Shown here: one piece after another, positions 1 to 8,094 of the stretch
Layout: every line of letters starts with the position of its first letter
Numbering within the stretch: the stretch's first letter is position 1
Assembly: GCF_002873135.1 (NCBI RefSeq)
Contig: NZ_MCVI01000019.1
Location: forward strand, 13,116 to 77,115
Source: Shewanella sp. 10N.286.48.A6
GTDB lineage: Bacteria; Pseudomonadota; Gammaproteobacteria; Enterobacterales; Shewanellaceae
Direction of reading: 5' to 3'
Length of the DNA stretch: 64,000 nt
Notes under the pieces: generated by a model
Told to the model about the DNA's origin: nothing
The model's database searches: none
What the model saw: only the letters and a program-made list of their open reading frames with translations
Position numbers and translations under genes: made by a program

Positions 1-764
1 ATATTTCTACCGGGCTTAAAGAAAACAAATTTGGTATCGCCATGGATGAAGCTGAGCAAGTGTTCGCTCGCGCCCATAGTTTGCCTAATCTAGATGTTAA
101 AGGGGTTGATTGTCATATTGGCTCACAGTTAACTGAAATGCGCCCGTTTTTAGATGCCATGGACCGAATGCTAGCGCTAATTGACCGCTTAGCAGTGCAG
201 GGCATTGAAATTAAGCATTTCGATGTCGGTGGTGGCTTAGGGGTGACTTATGATGGTGAAACTCCGCCGCATCCTGATGTGTACGCCGCCGCCTTACTTG
301 AGCGCTTGGGCGATCGACCACTAAAATTGATATTTGAACCCGGGCGCGCCATTGCAGCTAACGCCGGCATTTTTGTCACTCAAGTGTTGTCATTAAAAGA
401 AAACAGCGATAAGCGCTTTGCTATTGTGGATGGCGCCATGAACGATCTCATTCGTCCGTCGTTGTATTCAGCTTGGCAAAACATTATCCCTGTTAACCAA
501 ACTGCGGCGCAAACCTTTGCTTATGATGTGGTCGGCCCAGTCTGTGAAACCGGTGACTTTTTAGGTAAAGACCGTCAGTTAAATGTGGCAGCAGGTGACT
601 TTTTAGCTGTACGTTCAAGTGGGGCATATGGCTTTGTGATGGCATCTAACTATAACTCTCGTCCACGTGTGGCAGAGGTCATGGTCGATAAAGATCAAAA
701 TCAAGTGATCCGTGAGCGTGAAAAGATTGAACAATTGTGGCAAGGTGAACATATACTGCCGTAA
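1..764 (+). CDS. lysA: Diaminopimelate decarboxylase, C-terminal part (5' end outside window)
   Basis: LysA removes the D-carboxyl of meso-diaminopimelate to give L-lysine, the last step of lysine synthesis, using pyridoxal phosphate in the cytoplasm. The reading frame is open from base 3, giving ISTGLKENKFGIAM before the first ATG at 42, so the gene is cut by the window edge and is not a short gene starting at 42. Visible family motifs are CHIGSQ, the glycine-rich phosphate-binding stretch DVGGGLGVTY, FEPGRAIAANAG, and near the end CETGDFLG and GAYGFVMASNYNSRPR, which belong to the alanine racemase-like fold of group IV decarboxylases. It lies 45 bp before dapF, which makes the precursor of its substrate, so the two are probably co-transcribed. 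The identification is secure; only the N-terminus is missing. Confidence 0.95.
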   Translation, partial: ISTGLKENKFGIAMDEAEQVFARAHSLPNLDVKGVDCHIGSQLTEMRPFLDAMDRMLALIDRLAVQGIEIKHFDVGGGLGVTYDGETPPHPDVYAAALLERLGDRPLKLIFEPGRAIAANAGIFVTQVLSLKENSDKRFAIVDGAMNDLIRPSLYSAWQNIIPVNQTAAQTFAYDVVGPVCETGDFLGKDRQLNVAAGDFLAVRSSGAYGFVMASNYNSRPRVAEVMVDKDQNQVIREREKIEQLWQGEHILP

Positions 765-809
765 TAGTTTATCAATACGTTCATAATAGTTCGATAAAGG
801 AAGACACTT

Positions 810-1637
810 TTGATCCAATTCACCAAGATGCATGGTCTAGGTAATGATTTTATGGTGGTTGATGGCGTAACACAGAATGTGTTTTTTTCGCCAGATCAAA
901 TTCGCCGATTAGCCGATCGTAACTTCGGGATCGGTTTTGATCAGCTGCTATTAGTCGAGCCGCCTTACGACCCAGATTTAGATTTTCATTACCGCATATT
1001 TAATGCAGATGGTAGTGAAGTTGAGCAGTGTGGCAATGGCGCCCGCTGCTTTGCGCGTTTTGTGCGTAACAAAGGGTTAGTCAATAAATACAAAATCCGC
1101 GTTAGCACCAGCTCAGGTAAAATGACCCTGCGCTTAGAGCGTGATGGCAGCGTTACCGTGAATATGGGCGTGCCTATCACAGAGCCCAGTAAAATCCCAT
1201 TTCGGGCCAAACGCAGCGAAAAAACCTATTTATTAACAAGCCCCAAGCAAACGTTTCTTTGTGGTGCCATTTCTATGGGCAACCCCCATTGTGTATTAGA
1301 TGTGGATGATGTTGCCACTGCAGAGGTGGAAGAAATTGGCGCTATGCTGACCCGTCATGAGCGTTTCCCTAAAGGGGTTAACGTTGGCTTTATGCAAGTG
1401 GTTAATCGTGGCCATATTAAGCTTAGAGTCTATGAGCGCGGCGCAGGTGAAACATTGGCTTGTGGTACCGGCGCTTGTGCTGCAGTGGCCATTGGGATTT
1501 TGCAAAATAAGTTAGATAACCAAGTTAAAGTTGACTTACCCGGTGGTAGTTTAAACATTAACTGGGAAGGTGAGGGCAAGCCGTTATGGATGACTGGACC
1601 TGCTGAACATGTATTTGATGGACAAATCCAGTTATGA
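810..1637 (+). CDS. dapF: Diaminopimelate epimerase, TTG start
   Basis: DapF converts LL- to meso-diaminopimelate without a cofactor, feeding both lysine synthesis and peptidoglycan. The 275-residue length is normal for the family. The two catalytic cysteines are visible: Cys74 in [15 protein letters not shown] and Cys218 in [12 protein letters not shown]. The start is TTG, preceded by an AAAGGAAG ribosome-binding site at 796-803, and gives [14 protein letters not shown], which matches the family N-terminus exactly; no ATG or GTG fits as well. The stop overlaps the next start (ATGA at 1634-1637), so DUF484 is translationally coupled. Confidence 0.97.
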   Translation: MIQFTKMHGLGNDFMVVDGVTQNVFFSPDQIRRLADRNFGIGFDQLLLVEPPYDPDLDFHYRIFNADGSEVEQCGNGARCFARFVRNKGLVNKYKIRVSTSSGKMTLRLERDGSVTVNMGVPITEPSKIPFRAKRSEKTYLLTSPKQTFLCGAISMGNPHCVLDVDDVATAEVEEIGAMLTRHERFPKGVNVGFMQVVNRGHIKLRVYERGAGETLACGTGACAAVAIGILQNKLDNQVKVDLPGGSLNINWEGEGKPLWMTGPAEHVFDGQIQL

Positions 1638-2344
1638 CCGATGTAATTAATACCAAAAAAATGCTCGCCCAAAATGCCAAAGCAGCAGCTGATTTGGGCG
1701 CTGACTTAAGCATGCCGACATTATCGATGGAGGATTTAGCCATCGATGAGCACCTGATCCGCGAGTATTTGCTGCAAAATCCAGAGTTCTTTAATCGTTA
1801 CCCTGAATTATTGCTGGCGATGCGTTTATCTCATCACGAACGCGGCGCAGTGTCATTGGTCGAGCGCAGGCAAGAAATGCTGCGCACCCGAGTTACCCAG
1901 CTTGAAGAAGAAATTACCTCATTAATGAAGATAGCCACCGAGAACGAGAAAATTTTTCGCTTTAATCGGCAGTTATCCTTAGACATTCTAAAGTGTGAAG
2001 ATTTAGGCCAATTAAGACAGTTGGTGTCACAAAGCCTTAAGCAAGAGTTCGGCTTTACCCATGTAAGGCTGATAACCGTGCATGATATTGACAGCGAATT
2101 GGCTAAGATTTGGCGTCAGCGTATTCAGCAAGGTTATTATTTTGGCCGCTTAACCCAATCAGAGTCTAAGCGTTTATTTGGTGGCGAAGTCGGCTCAGTA
2201 GCATTGACCAAGCTGTCAGATGAAAATGGTCAGGTGATTTTTGGGGTTGCATCAGCTGATGCGGCGCATTTTCATCCGGATATGGATAATTTGTTTTTTG
2301 AACAAATACGCGATTTACTCGACCATATGCTGCCGAAATTTTAA
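1634..2344 (+). CDS. DUF484 family protein
   Basis: This 236-residue cytoplasmic protein is the DUF484 family member that sits between dapF and xerC in many gammaproteobacteria. After a variable N-terminus, residues of about 38-60 ([20 protein letters not shown]) form the usual opening motif. A coiled-coil-like stretch follows ([19 protein letters not shown]), then a GAF-like region running to the C-terminus. No catalytic residues are evident. Its role is unknown in the family; the conserved position before xerC suggests a link to that operon, but this is inference. It overlaps dapF by four bases (ATGA). xerC begins 69 bp downstream. Confidence 0.85.
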   Translation: MTDVINTKKMLAQNAKAAADLGADLSMPTLSMEDLAIDEHLIREYLLQNPEFFNRYPELLLAMRLSHHERGAVSLVERRQEMLRTRVTQLEEEITSLMKIATENEKIFRFNRQLSLDILKCEDLGQLRQLVSQSLKQEFGFTHVRLITVHDIDSELAKIWRQRIQQGYYFGRLTQSESKRLFGGEVGSVALTKLSDENGQVIFGVASADAAHFHPDMDNLFFEQIRDLLDHMLPKF

Positions 2345-2413
2345 ATGTCACAACTTTTTTAAGCTTTAACATTACTGTTTTAGCTTTATCATGATCTGCT
2401 TGGAGGTAGTGTT

Positions 2414-3334
2414 ATGAGTCAGCTAAGTTGGTTAGCCTCATTTGAACGCTACCTTATTTCAGAGCGACAATTATCCCCCTATAGTGTGCGCAACTATTTG
2501 TATGAAATTAATCGTGCCAGCAAAATAATATTTACTCACAATGAGTTAACCGAGAATGATGATTCATGGTTAGCGGTAAGCCGTGAGCAATTACAAGCCG
2601 TTCTCGCCAAACTTCACCGTCAAGGCTTAAGCCCGCGTTCTTTATCACTGTGTTTATCTTCCCTTAAGCAATTTTTTGAATTTTTAGTGCGTGAGCAAGT
2701 GATTGATGCCAATCCAGCTAAAAACCTCAATGCCCCCAAGCAAGCTAAGCCTTTACCAAAAAATATGGACCTAGATGCGGTTACGCATTTATTGGATATT
2801 GATGCTAGCGACCCCTTAAGTAAACGAGATAAAGCCATTATGGAGCTGTTTTATTCCAGCGGCTTACGTTTAGCAGAGCTTGCGAGTTTAAATATTCACG
2901 ATATTGATTTTCAGCAACAGGAAGTCAAAGTCATGGGTAAAGGCAGTAAACAGCGGATTGTGCCTGTGGGTAAAATCGCTCTTAGCGCATTACAAACTTG
3001 GCTTGATTCGCGGGCTGAAATGCCATCAGCTGACGCGGGTGATGCGCTATTTATCAGCCAACAGGGAAAACGTTTATCACACCGTAGTATTCAACTGCGG
3101 ATGAATAAATGGGGTCAGCAGCAAGCATTATCTGCAAAAGTTCACCCGCATAAATTGCGCCATTCCTTTGCAACGCATATGCTTGAATCAAGTGCTGATT
3201 TAAGAGCGGTGCAAGAATTGCTGGGTCATGCCAATCTGTCAACGACCCAAATCTACACCAGCCTTGATTTTCAGCACTTAGCGAAAGTGTATGATGGCGC
3301 TCACCCTAGAGCGAAAAAAGCCAAGGGGAAATAA
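2414..3334 (+). CDS. xerC: Site-specific tyrosine recombinase XerC
   Basis: XerC works with XerD at the chromosomal dif site to resolve chromosome dimers before division. At 306 residues it has the full family length, with an N-terminal SAM-like DNA-binding domain (about 1-105) and a C-terminal catalytic domain. The catalytic set is complete: Arg152 in SSGLRLAEL, Lys176 in MGKGSKQR, His246 and Arg249 in HPHKLRH, His272 in [12 protein letters not shown], and the nucleophile Tyr281. A strong GGAGG at 2402-2406 lies 7 bases before the ATG. Position after dapF and DUF484, as in E. coli, separates it from XerD. Its stop overlaps the next start by one base (TAATG). Confidence 0.96.
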   Translation: MSQLSWLASFERYLISERQLSPYSVRNYLYEINRASKIIFTHNELTENDDSWLAVSREQLQAVLAKLHRQGLSPRSLSLCLSSLKQFFEFLVREQVIDANPAKNLNAPKQAKPLPKNMDLDAVTHLLDIDASDPLSKRDKAIMELFYSSGLRLAELASLNIHDIDFQQQEVKVMGKGSKQRIVPVGKIALSALQTWLDSRAEMPSADAGDALFISQQGKRLSHRSIQLRMNKWGQQQALSAKVHPHKLRHSFATHMLESSADLRAVQELLGHANLSTTQIYTSLDFQHLAKVYDGAHPRAKKAKGK

Positions 3335-4047
3335 TGAAACAATACCTAAGACTGAAACCGTTTAAAGCCATTAGTTTTGATTTGGATGACACCTTGTACG
3401 ACAACGTGTCGCACATTATTAAAGCGGAAGCTGAAATATCGCATTTTATGCAAGATAACTTTAAAGCGCCGTTAAATTGGGGGATCTCCCAGTGGCGCTT
3501 GTTGAAATCTCAGGTGATTGCAGAGCACCAAGAGTTGGCCCATGACACCACCGCCGCCCGTTATGAAGTGTTACGCCAAGGCTTACTGCAATGGGGTTAT
3601 AGTGAAGCACAAGCTAGCCAAGGTGCCCAACAAGGGATGCAATGTTTTAGCTTTCATCGTAGCGATTTTAAGGTAACGGAGGAGGTATTGAGTTGCCTTG
3701 CCAACTTAGGAAAGCACTTTCCGTTAGTGGGTATTACTAATGGTAATGTGGATGCAACGCGCATTGGTCTTGATGACGTATTGCAATTTGTGCTGCATCC
3801 TGGACACGGGGTTAGGATGAAGCCCTACAGTGACTTATTTGATCTCAGTTGCCGCCATTTAGCCATCAAGCCCAGTGAGTTACTGCATATTGGCGATCAT
3901 ACAATCAGTGATGTGTTAGGTGCCAGAAAAGCGGGTTGTCAAAGTGTGTGGTTAAATCATCAAGCGAGTGACAACAGGCAAGCTAAATATATTTTACCCC
4001 ATATTGAAATCCATCAATTAGATGATCTTACAAGCTTGTTTGGCTAA
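3334..4047 (+). CDS. yigB: HAD-family hydrolase, YigB-like
   Basis: This 237-residue protein is a haloacid dehalogenase-type phosphatase. Motif I is FDLDDTLYDN with the nucleophile Asp16 and acid/base Asp18, motif II is GITNGN, and motif IV is HIGDHTISDVLGARKAG. A helical cap domain (about 25-105) sits between motifs I and II. In E. coli the protein in this position, YigB, dephosphorylates the riboflavin precursor 5-amino-6-(5-phosphoribitylamino)uracil as well as FMN, so a flavin-pathway role is likely but not proved here. It is the last gene of the lysA-dapF-DUF484-xerC operon and shares one base with xerC. Confidence 0.85.
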   Translation: MKQYLRLKPFKAISFDLDDTLYDNVSHIIKAEAEISHFMQDNFKAPLNWGISQWRLLKSQVIAEHQELAHDTTAARYEVLRQGLLQWGYSEAQASQGAQQGMQCFSFHRSDFKVTEEVLSCLANLGKHFPLVGITNGNVDATRIGLDDVLQFVLHPGHGVRMKPYSDLFDLSCRHLAIKPSELLHIGDHTISDVLGARKAGCQSVWLNHQASDNRQAKYILPHIEIHQLDDLTSLFG

Positions 4048-4120
4048 TATTTTTAGCAATATCTATTTGTAAAAGAGTTTATTTTAACTCCCTTACTTTG
4101 AACTGTGTTTTTCAAATTAT

Positions 4121-4141
4121 AAGTGCCTTAACTGGCATTTT
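4121..4141 (+). terminator. Possible weak terminator after the lysA-yigB operon
   Basis: A 6-bp stem (AGTGCC/GGCATT, one G-T pair) with a short loop is followed by a T run, about 75 bp beyond the HAD gene stop. It is short for an intrinsic terminator. An adjacent inverted repeat, TTTTTGGCT with AGCCAAAAA at about 4138-4173, may add to it. Confidence 0.4.
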
Positions 4142-4173
4142 TTGGCTGCTTTTGGCGAAAAATAGCCAAAAAA

Positions 4174-4202
4174 AATGGTTCTGCTGGGGAGCAAGAACCA
4201 TT
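4174..4202 (-). terminator. Intrinsic terminator of the hemerythrin gene
   Basis: AATGGTTCTGCT pairs with AGCAAGAACCATT around a GGGG loop with one bulged A. Read on the minus strand the stem is followed by TTTTTTTTGG, giving a good U tract 69 bp after the hemerythrin stop. Confidence 0.75.
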
Positions 4203-4270
4203 AAACATGATGAATGTTAAATTGGAGCGAAAACAATGATGAAACTGGGATAAAACAAATCTGGCTCTAT

Positions 4271-4783
4271 TTACAGTGCTAATGCCGCTGGAAATAACAG
4301 GTTATTTTCAATATTAATATGGGTCTGTAAGTCTGCATCAAACTCAGCAAGTGTCTTGTAACACTTCTGCCAAGTACTACAAGCGCCTTCAGGAGCTTGA
4401 TAGTTTTGGGTTAATTCTCGTAATTGTTGCAAGATGGTGCCAGCATGGTCATGCTCGTGTTCCATGGCATTGATTGGGTTACCGATATGGCCAAAACAAC
4501 CATTTACTTCCAAGCCATCACCTAAGCGTCTCATGGCAGGAAACAAAATTTGTTCTTCTTTCATAAGATGTGGCATTAAGTCTGAAACCAAGGCTTGCAC
4601 AAGGTTAGCTAAAGGCTGGATTTCTGCATGATCGCTAGCATGTGCTTGCACCATTCTTTGGGTGTATTCAACCAGTAAAGGCGCCGTTTCACGTACATAT
4701 TGATGATGAGTCACTTCAATATAATCAATGAGTGATGCGAGGGGCAGTGCCTGTAATTGCTCAAAGCTTGAAGCTGTGGTCAT
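4271..4783 (-). CDS. Hemerythrin-domain di-iron protein, likely nitric-oxide/iron-sulfur repair type
   Basis: This 170-residue protein is a four-helix hemerythrin-like domain of the YtfE/DnrN/ScdA group, which helps rebuild iron-sulfur clusters after nitrosative or oxidative damage. Candidate iron ligands are His26/His27 (THHQYV), His72 with Glu76/Glu77 (PHLMKEEQILFP), His109 (EHEHDHAG) and His155 with Glu159 (HINIENNLLFP). It lacks the roughly 50-residue N-terminal ScdA_N domain found in full-length YtfE. It is cytoplasmic, with no signal peptide. It is transcribed alone. The upstream region holds NsrR-like and CRP-like sites, which fits a nitric-oxide response gene. The exact biochemical role within the family remains uncertain. 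Confidence 0.85.
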   Translation of the reverse strand: MTTASSFEQLQALPLASLIDYIEVTHHQYVRETAPLLVEYTQRMVQAHASDHAEIQPLANLVQALVSDLMPHLMKEEQILFPAMRRLGDGLEVNGCFGHIGNPINAMEHEHDHAGTILQQLRELTQNYQAPEGACSTWQKCYKTLAEFDADLQTHINIENNLLFPAALAL

Positions 4784-4793
4784 GAATATTCCA

Positions 4794-4831
4794 AAGATGC
4801 ATTTAATTTACATGTATTTTATATGCATCTT
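4794..4831 (-). promoter_or_regulatory. Two overlapping NsrR-like operators
   Basis: The stretch starts with AAGATGCATTT and ends with ATATGCATCTT. Two NsrR-type palindromes can be read, sharing CATG at 4811-4814: 4796-4814 (GATGCATTTAATTTACATG) and 4811-4829 (CATGTATTTTATATGCATC). Both resemble the known gammaproteobacterial consensus GATGYATTT-N-AAATRCATC. They begin 11 bp upstream of the hemerythrin start, a natural place for repression. Confidence 0.65.
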
Positions 4832-4860
4832 TAAATTGCTCAATACAAGCACCATAAAAG

Positions 4861-4876
4861 TGTTATCTAGATCACG
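4861..4876 (-). promoter_or_regulatory. CRP-like site
   Basis: TGTTATCTAGATCACG matches TGTGA-N6-TCACA at eight of ten positions and has the ideal TCTAGA centre. It lies about 85 bp upstream of the hemerythrin gene, suited to activation. In Shewanella CRP controls anaerobic respiration. Confidence 0.5.
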
Positions 4877-4910
4877 TTTTATGGCGCAATATGTCTCTTT
4901 ATGAGTACTG

Positions 4911-6071
4911 CTATTGAGTGCAAGCTTGATTGGTTTTTAGCGGTGAGCTCAACACAAGATTACTGACTTTTTGCTCGCTCACCATGCCGCCAATTCTTAG
5001 CAGCTTATCTTCATGACAAATGAGACCACGATGATCCATTGAGGGTGTTTCAAGCCTTATTGGGGTAAGCCAGCTGTTGCTAGTAAAGTCGAAGCTATAT
5101 TGATATTGCTGTGGGGTACTGGGAGCGCCGTTATAACCGATACCACTGTAATTGTATGGGTTGTCACTGCCACCAATAAAGATGGCGTAGCCTGCTTTGT
5201 TATTGTCTCTATCACTGTCTTTATTGCTATTTTTATTAGAGCCTACACCTGTTGCCGCCATTCTATAATGCGCAATAGCAGGCTTGTTCATGTTGTTCTT
5301 TCCAGTCTGAGCAATAGAATAATGTGGCAGTAATTGCCAACTAATTCTTAAATGATTCTCTGGGTTCACTTCACCATATAAACACACGGGTGATGATGCA
5401 TAACTGCGACGTTTACCAATATTGGCCTGAACTTTCACACCATCGCACAAGACAATTTTATTGTTAACCATGGCAATAGCTTGACCAAAAACAGCAGGTG
5501 CAGGTATTGGGCTTGCCTGAGACCAAGTATCGGTTTGAGTGTCATACACTTGGACTAAATTAACATTGCCGTCGTTGTGCCAACCACCAAATAAATATAC
5601 ATAGCGTTGTTGATAAACGCTGGCTGCCGTGTCATCAACAGCGACGGGCATGTCGGCAATACGCTGGTACTCATTAGCGCTGATGTCGAAACGGTAATTA
5701 TCGACAGTGCTAATTTCATCATGATTTTTAGCCACAGTATAGCCACCAAAAACATAAGCTTTGTCATTCACACCTACGGCTATAGAAGCCAACCTTCCTG
5801 CCAAAGGAGCGACAAAAGGGATATCTTTAATGGGCTGCCATTGGTTATTGGGACTCGATAGATCAAGTGCCCACGCTTTGTTATGTACCGCGAGATAATC
5901 CTTTGATTCAGCAAGCCCAGTAAAACTCAGTAAGTACTGGGTTTTATCTGTAGTGACTTTGGCGATGGCATTATTTGAAACTGGCTCAGGCAAGGGCGCA
6001 TAGGTTGCAAAAGCAATCGGTGCCGAAATGGTTAACAAGATAGTCGAGCTGAGTTGTTGAGGCAGTTTCAT
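4911..6071 (-). CDS. Exported kelch-repeat protein
   Basis: This 386-residue protein starts with a signal peptide (hydrophobic stretch ISAPIAFATYA) and is probably periplasmic. Kelch beta-propeller blades are seen as KAYVFGGY (about residues 105-112), RYVYLFGGWHND (about 158-168), YAIFIGGSDN and LLRIGGM. The layout resembles the N-acetylneuraminate epimerase NanM group, but no sialic-acid genes are nearby, so no substrate is assigned. A low-complexity segment, SNKNSNKDSDRDNN, lies near residue 285. The ATG at 6071 is preceded by AAAGGA with 6-base spacing; the upstream frame is closed by a TGA at 6135-6137 without another start codon. Its leader is a 12-bp minisatellite. Confidence 0.75.
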   Translation of the reverse strand: MKLPQQLSSTILLTISAPIAFATYAPLPEPVSNNAIAKVTTDKTQYLLSFTGLAESKDYLAVHNKAWALDLSSPNNQWQPIKDIPFVAPLAGRLASIAVGVNDKAYVFGGYTVAKNHDEISTVDNYRFDISANEYQRIADMPVAVDDTAASVYQQRYVYLFGGWHNDGNVNLVQVYDTQTDTWSQASPIPAPAVFGQAIAMVNNKIVLCDGVKVQANIGKRRSYASSPVCLYGEVNPENHLRISWQLLPHYSIAQTGKNNMNKPAIAHYRMAATGVGSNKNSNKDSDRDNNKAGYAIFIGGSDNPYNYSGIGYNGAPSTPQQYQYSFDFTSNSWLTPIRLETPSMDHRGLICHEDKLLRIGGMVSEQKVSNLVLSSPLKTNQACTQ

Positions 6072-6435
6072 GTAAATCCTTTTGTGGGTTCTGTAGTTCG
6101 CACTGTTGTTATTAGTGTTGTTATCACAGCTGTTTCAGTGTAGTTAGCACTGCTGTTTCAGTGTAGTTAGCACTGCTGTTATCAGTGTAGTTAGCACTGT
6201 TGTTATCAGTGTTGTTATCAGTGTCGTTTTTAGTATGGCTAGCAGTATTCTTTTCGGTATATGCAAGCATACTTTACACAAAATAAAGTATCGAGCGAAG
6301 CCTTAATAAGAAACTATCACAATGAAATATCTATGAAAATTAAGGGGTGTCAGGTAATTTAGATGCTCAATATTTAGTTAGAATTAATCGTATTCACAGC
6401 TTAAGTTCAAATAATAACAAGGGTAACGACAAATT
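6072..6435. other. Divergent intergenic region, kelch gene and PepSY gene
   Basis: The half next to the kelch gene is filled by a 12-bp tandem repeat (6093-6258). The remaining 175 bp are AT-rich and must hold both promoters; I could not assign hexamers with confidence. Confidence 0.5.
6093..6258. repeat. 12-bp minisatellite, 14 units
   Basis: Successive units follow the pattern GTTGTTATCAGT or GTAGTTAGCACT. Twelve units are 12 bp and two (6129-6139 and 6152-6162) are 11 bp. Exact neighbours include GTTGTTATCAGT at 6199-6210 and 6211-6222 and three copies of GTAGTTAGCACT. Units degrade toward 6258. Read on the minus strand, the units would encode TDNN/SANY, but the two 11-mers and a TGA at 6135-6137 prevent a continuous frame into the kelch gene. 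Confidence 0.9.
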
Positions 6436-7179
6436 TTGATCCCCAAAAAATCATATAGAAAAATATTCTCAGCCCACTTTCTCCATCGGTGGCTAATGCT
6501 GGTGCTGGCGATTCCCATCATCATATGGAGCGTGACCGGTAGTTACTTTGTGTTGATGGATATTGGCTTTATTCGTAGCGATCATGTGGTTAGCAAAGTA
6601 GAAGTGATAGACCCTTCTCAAGTGCAATATACGTTAAGTAAGGTCTACCAAGATTATCCTCAAGCACAGCAAATATCCCTTAAAAGCGTGCTTAATAAAG
6701 CGGTTTATCAAGTGACTTTTGATCAAGTGACTTTTGAGCAAGAAAATTTAGCCGATGATAAGCTACTCATCGATGCACAAACGGGTCAGGTACTTGAACG
6801 CTTTAATGAGCAACAGGCACGTCAAATCGCAGCTTTATATTTACCATCGGTTTCAGCGACCCAATTAAGCTCAATTAGCCTTATCGAACACAATGCTCCA
6901 ACTGAGTTATCTGCAAGGCACTTACCTGTGTGGCGAGCTGAGTTTGATGATATTGGCATGACAACCCTCTATATATCCGCTAAAAGTGGCGATGTGGTAA
7001 CCCGCCGACATGAATACTGGCGCTTGTTTGACTTGTTTTGGAAGTGGCACATCATGGATTATAACGACGGTGAAGCCATTGATAATCAGTTACTCTTTTA
7101 TACTTCAATAAGCGCATTTATCGCTGTTTTTTCTGGCCTGGTGTTAGTGTGGCAACGCCGAAAGAGGTATGTGAAATGA
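6436..7179 (+). CDS. PepSY-domain membrane protein, first of a pair
   Basis: This 247-residue protein has an N-terminal membrane helix (about 18-40, LMLVLAIPIIIWSVTGSYF), a periplasmic region with PepSY-like features (LLIDAQTGQVLERF; TLYISAKSGDVVTRR) and a C-terminal helix (about 220-240) followed by a basic tail. This matches the PepSY-associated transmembrane family, often linked to iron uptake or reduction. The histidines in HFLHRW and KWHIMDYN are typical of the family. The start is TTG, with AAGGG at 6419-6423 as the only nearby ribosome-binding site. It overlaps the next gene by four bases. The substrate is unknown. Confidence 0.7.
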   Translation: MIPKKSYRKIFSAHFLHRWLMLVLAIPIIIWSVTGSYFVLMDIGFIRSDHVVSKVEVIDPSQVQYTLSKVYQDYPQAQQISLKSVLNKAVYQVTFDQVTFEQENLADDKLLIDAQTGQVLERFNEQQARQIAALYLPSVSATQLSSISLIEHNAPTELSARHLPVWRAEFDDIGMTTLYISAKSGDVVTRRHEYWRLFDLFWKWHIMDYNDGEAIDNQLLFYTSISAFIAVFSGLVLVWQRRKRYVK

Positions 7180-7973
7180 GTGCTAAATCGAGCGTGAGAA
7201 CAAGTAAAATAACAGGCAAGAAAGCCAAGCGGTTACAGCATTTGATCCGAGTCTGGCATTACTGGGTAGGCGCGTTAGTTAGCCTACAATTTTTGATTTG
7301 GCTAGGGACTGGTATTTACTTTAATATCACCCCACACGAGGCGCTAAAAGGCATGGCATATAGTCATCATGCTGCCCATGAAGACTATAATTTCAATGCT
7401 GCAGAACTAATAACGGCAAAGCAAGTACTGACAAACCATCCGAATCAACAGCAATTAGCACTCATATCATTGGACAGCAATCCCGTGTATTTACTGACTG
7501 AAACCGCAATGCGTTATAAACATGAATGTCAGCAGCAAACCTTAGTGAATGCCTATAGCGGTGAAGTGATTCATATTGACCTATCGTTAGCAACCACGCT
7601 GGCCATCGACAGTTATAGGGGGCCTGGCAGCGTTATCAGTGCTAATAAACTTAAGCCGCCGATTAGCGAGTGGCCTAAAGAATGCAATCCCTTATGGCAA
7701 ATCAACATGGATGATGATCTTGAGACACGAATATACATCAATGCCATTAATGGCCAGTTAATTGGCCACAAAAATAGCGACACTGAACTGGCAGATTTGA
7801 TGTTCAAATTACATTTTATGGATTACTTACATCAAGGCAGTTTCAATAATCCTTTCAGTTGGTTTTTTGGCTTAATGGGCTTGTTTTTATCACTGTCAGG
7901 TTTGTATTGGGTGGGAGAGAACTTAGTGAATAAGCGTTATAAATTAACGCGGTTCTTAAAGGTTAAAAGCTGA
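7176..7973 (+). CDS. PepSY-domain membrane protein, second of a pair
   Basis: This 265-residue protein has the same plan as its upstream partner: an N-terminal helix (YWVGALVSLQFLIWLGTGIYF), a periplasmic PepSY-like region (TLVNAYSGEVIHID; RIYINAINGQLIGHK) and a C-terminal helix (WFFGLMGLFLSLSGLYWVG). Paired histidines occur in RVWHYW and KLHFMDYLHQG. I chose the ATG at 7176 because AGAGG lies 9 bases upstream and the start overlaps the previous stop as ATGA; a GTG at 7149 in the same frame is less likely. The two proteins probably form one inner-membrane complex, possibly in electron transfer to metal, which is inferred from family context only. Confidence 0.7.
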   Translation: MSAKSSVRTSKITGKKAKRLQHLIRVWHYWVGALVSLQFLIWLGTGIYFNITPHEALKGMAYSHHAAHEDYNFNAAELITAKQVLTNHPNQQQLALISLDSNPVYLLTETAMRYKHECQQQTLVNAYSGEVIHIDLSLATTLAIDSYRGPGSVISANKLKPPISEWPKECNPLWQINMDDDLETRIYINAINGQLIGHKNSDTELADLMFKLHFMDYLHQGSFNNPFSWFFGLMGLFLSLSGLYWVGENLVNKRYKLTRFLKVKS

Positions 7974-8020
7974 GTTTAAGTGTAGTTATTTTCATGGTTT
8001 AATAAAATCAAACTAAAAAG

Positions 8021-8042
8021 AAGGCCCTCATCAGAGGGCCTT
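8021..8042. terminator. Bidirectional terminator between PepSY pair and S8 protease
   Basis: AAGGCCCTC and GAGGGCCTT form a 9-bp perfect stem with an ATCA loop, flanked by TTTCT on the plus side and an A-rich stretch (T-rich on the minus strand) on the other. It serves the two convergent genes. Confidence 0.85.
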
Positions 8043-8094
8043 TCTCATAGGTATTGTTTGCTTAACATGCCTATATAATCGTGAAGCTTAATAT

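Noticed and set aside
6093..6258. Minisatellite as an N-terminal extension of the kelch protein (TDNN/SANY repeats)
   Set aside because: The 11-bp units break the frame, a TGA at 6135-6137 closes it, no start codon lies between there and 6071, and a good ribosome-binding site precedes 6071.
6093..6258. Minisatellite as a CRISPR array
   Set aside because: Units are 12 bp and adjacent, without spacers, and no cas gene is near.
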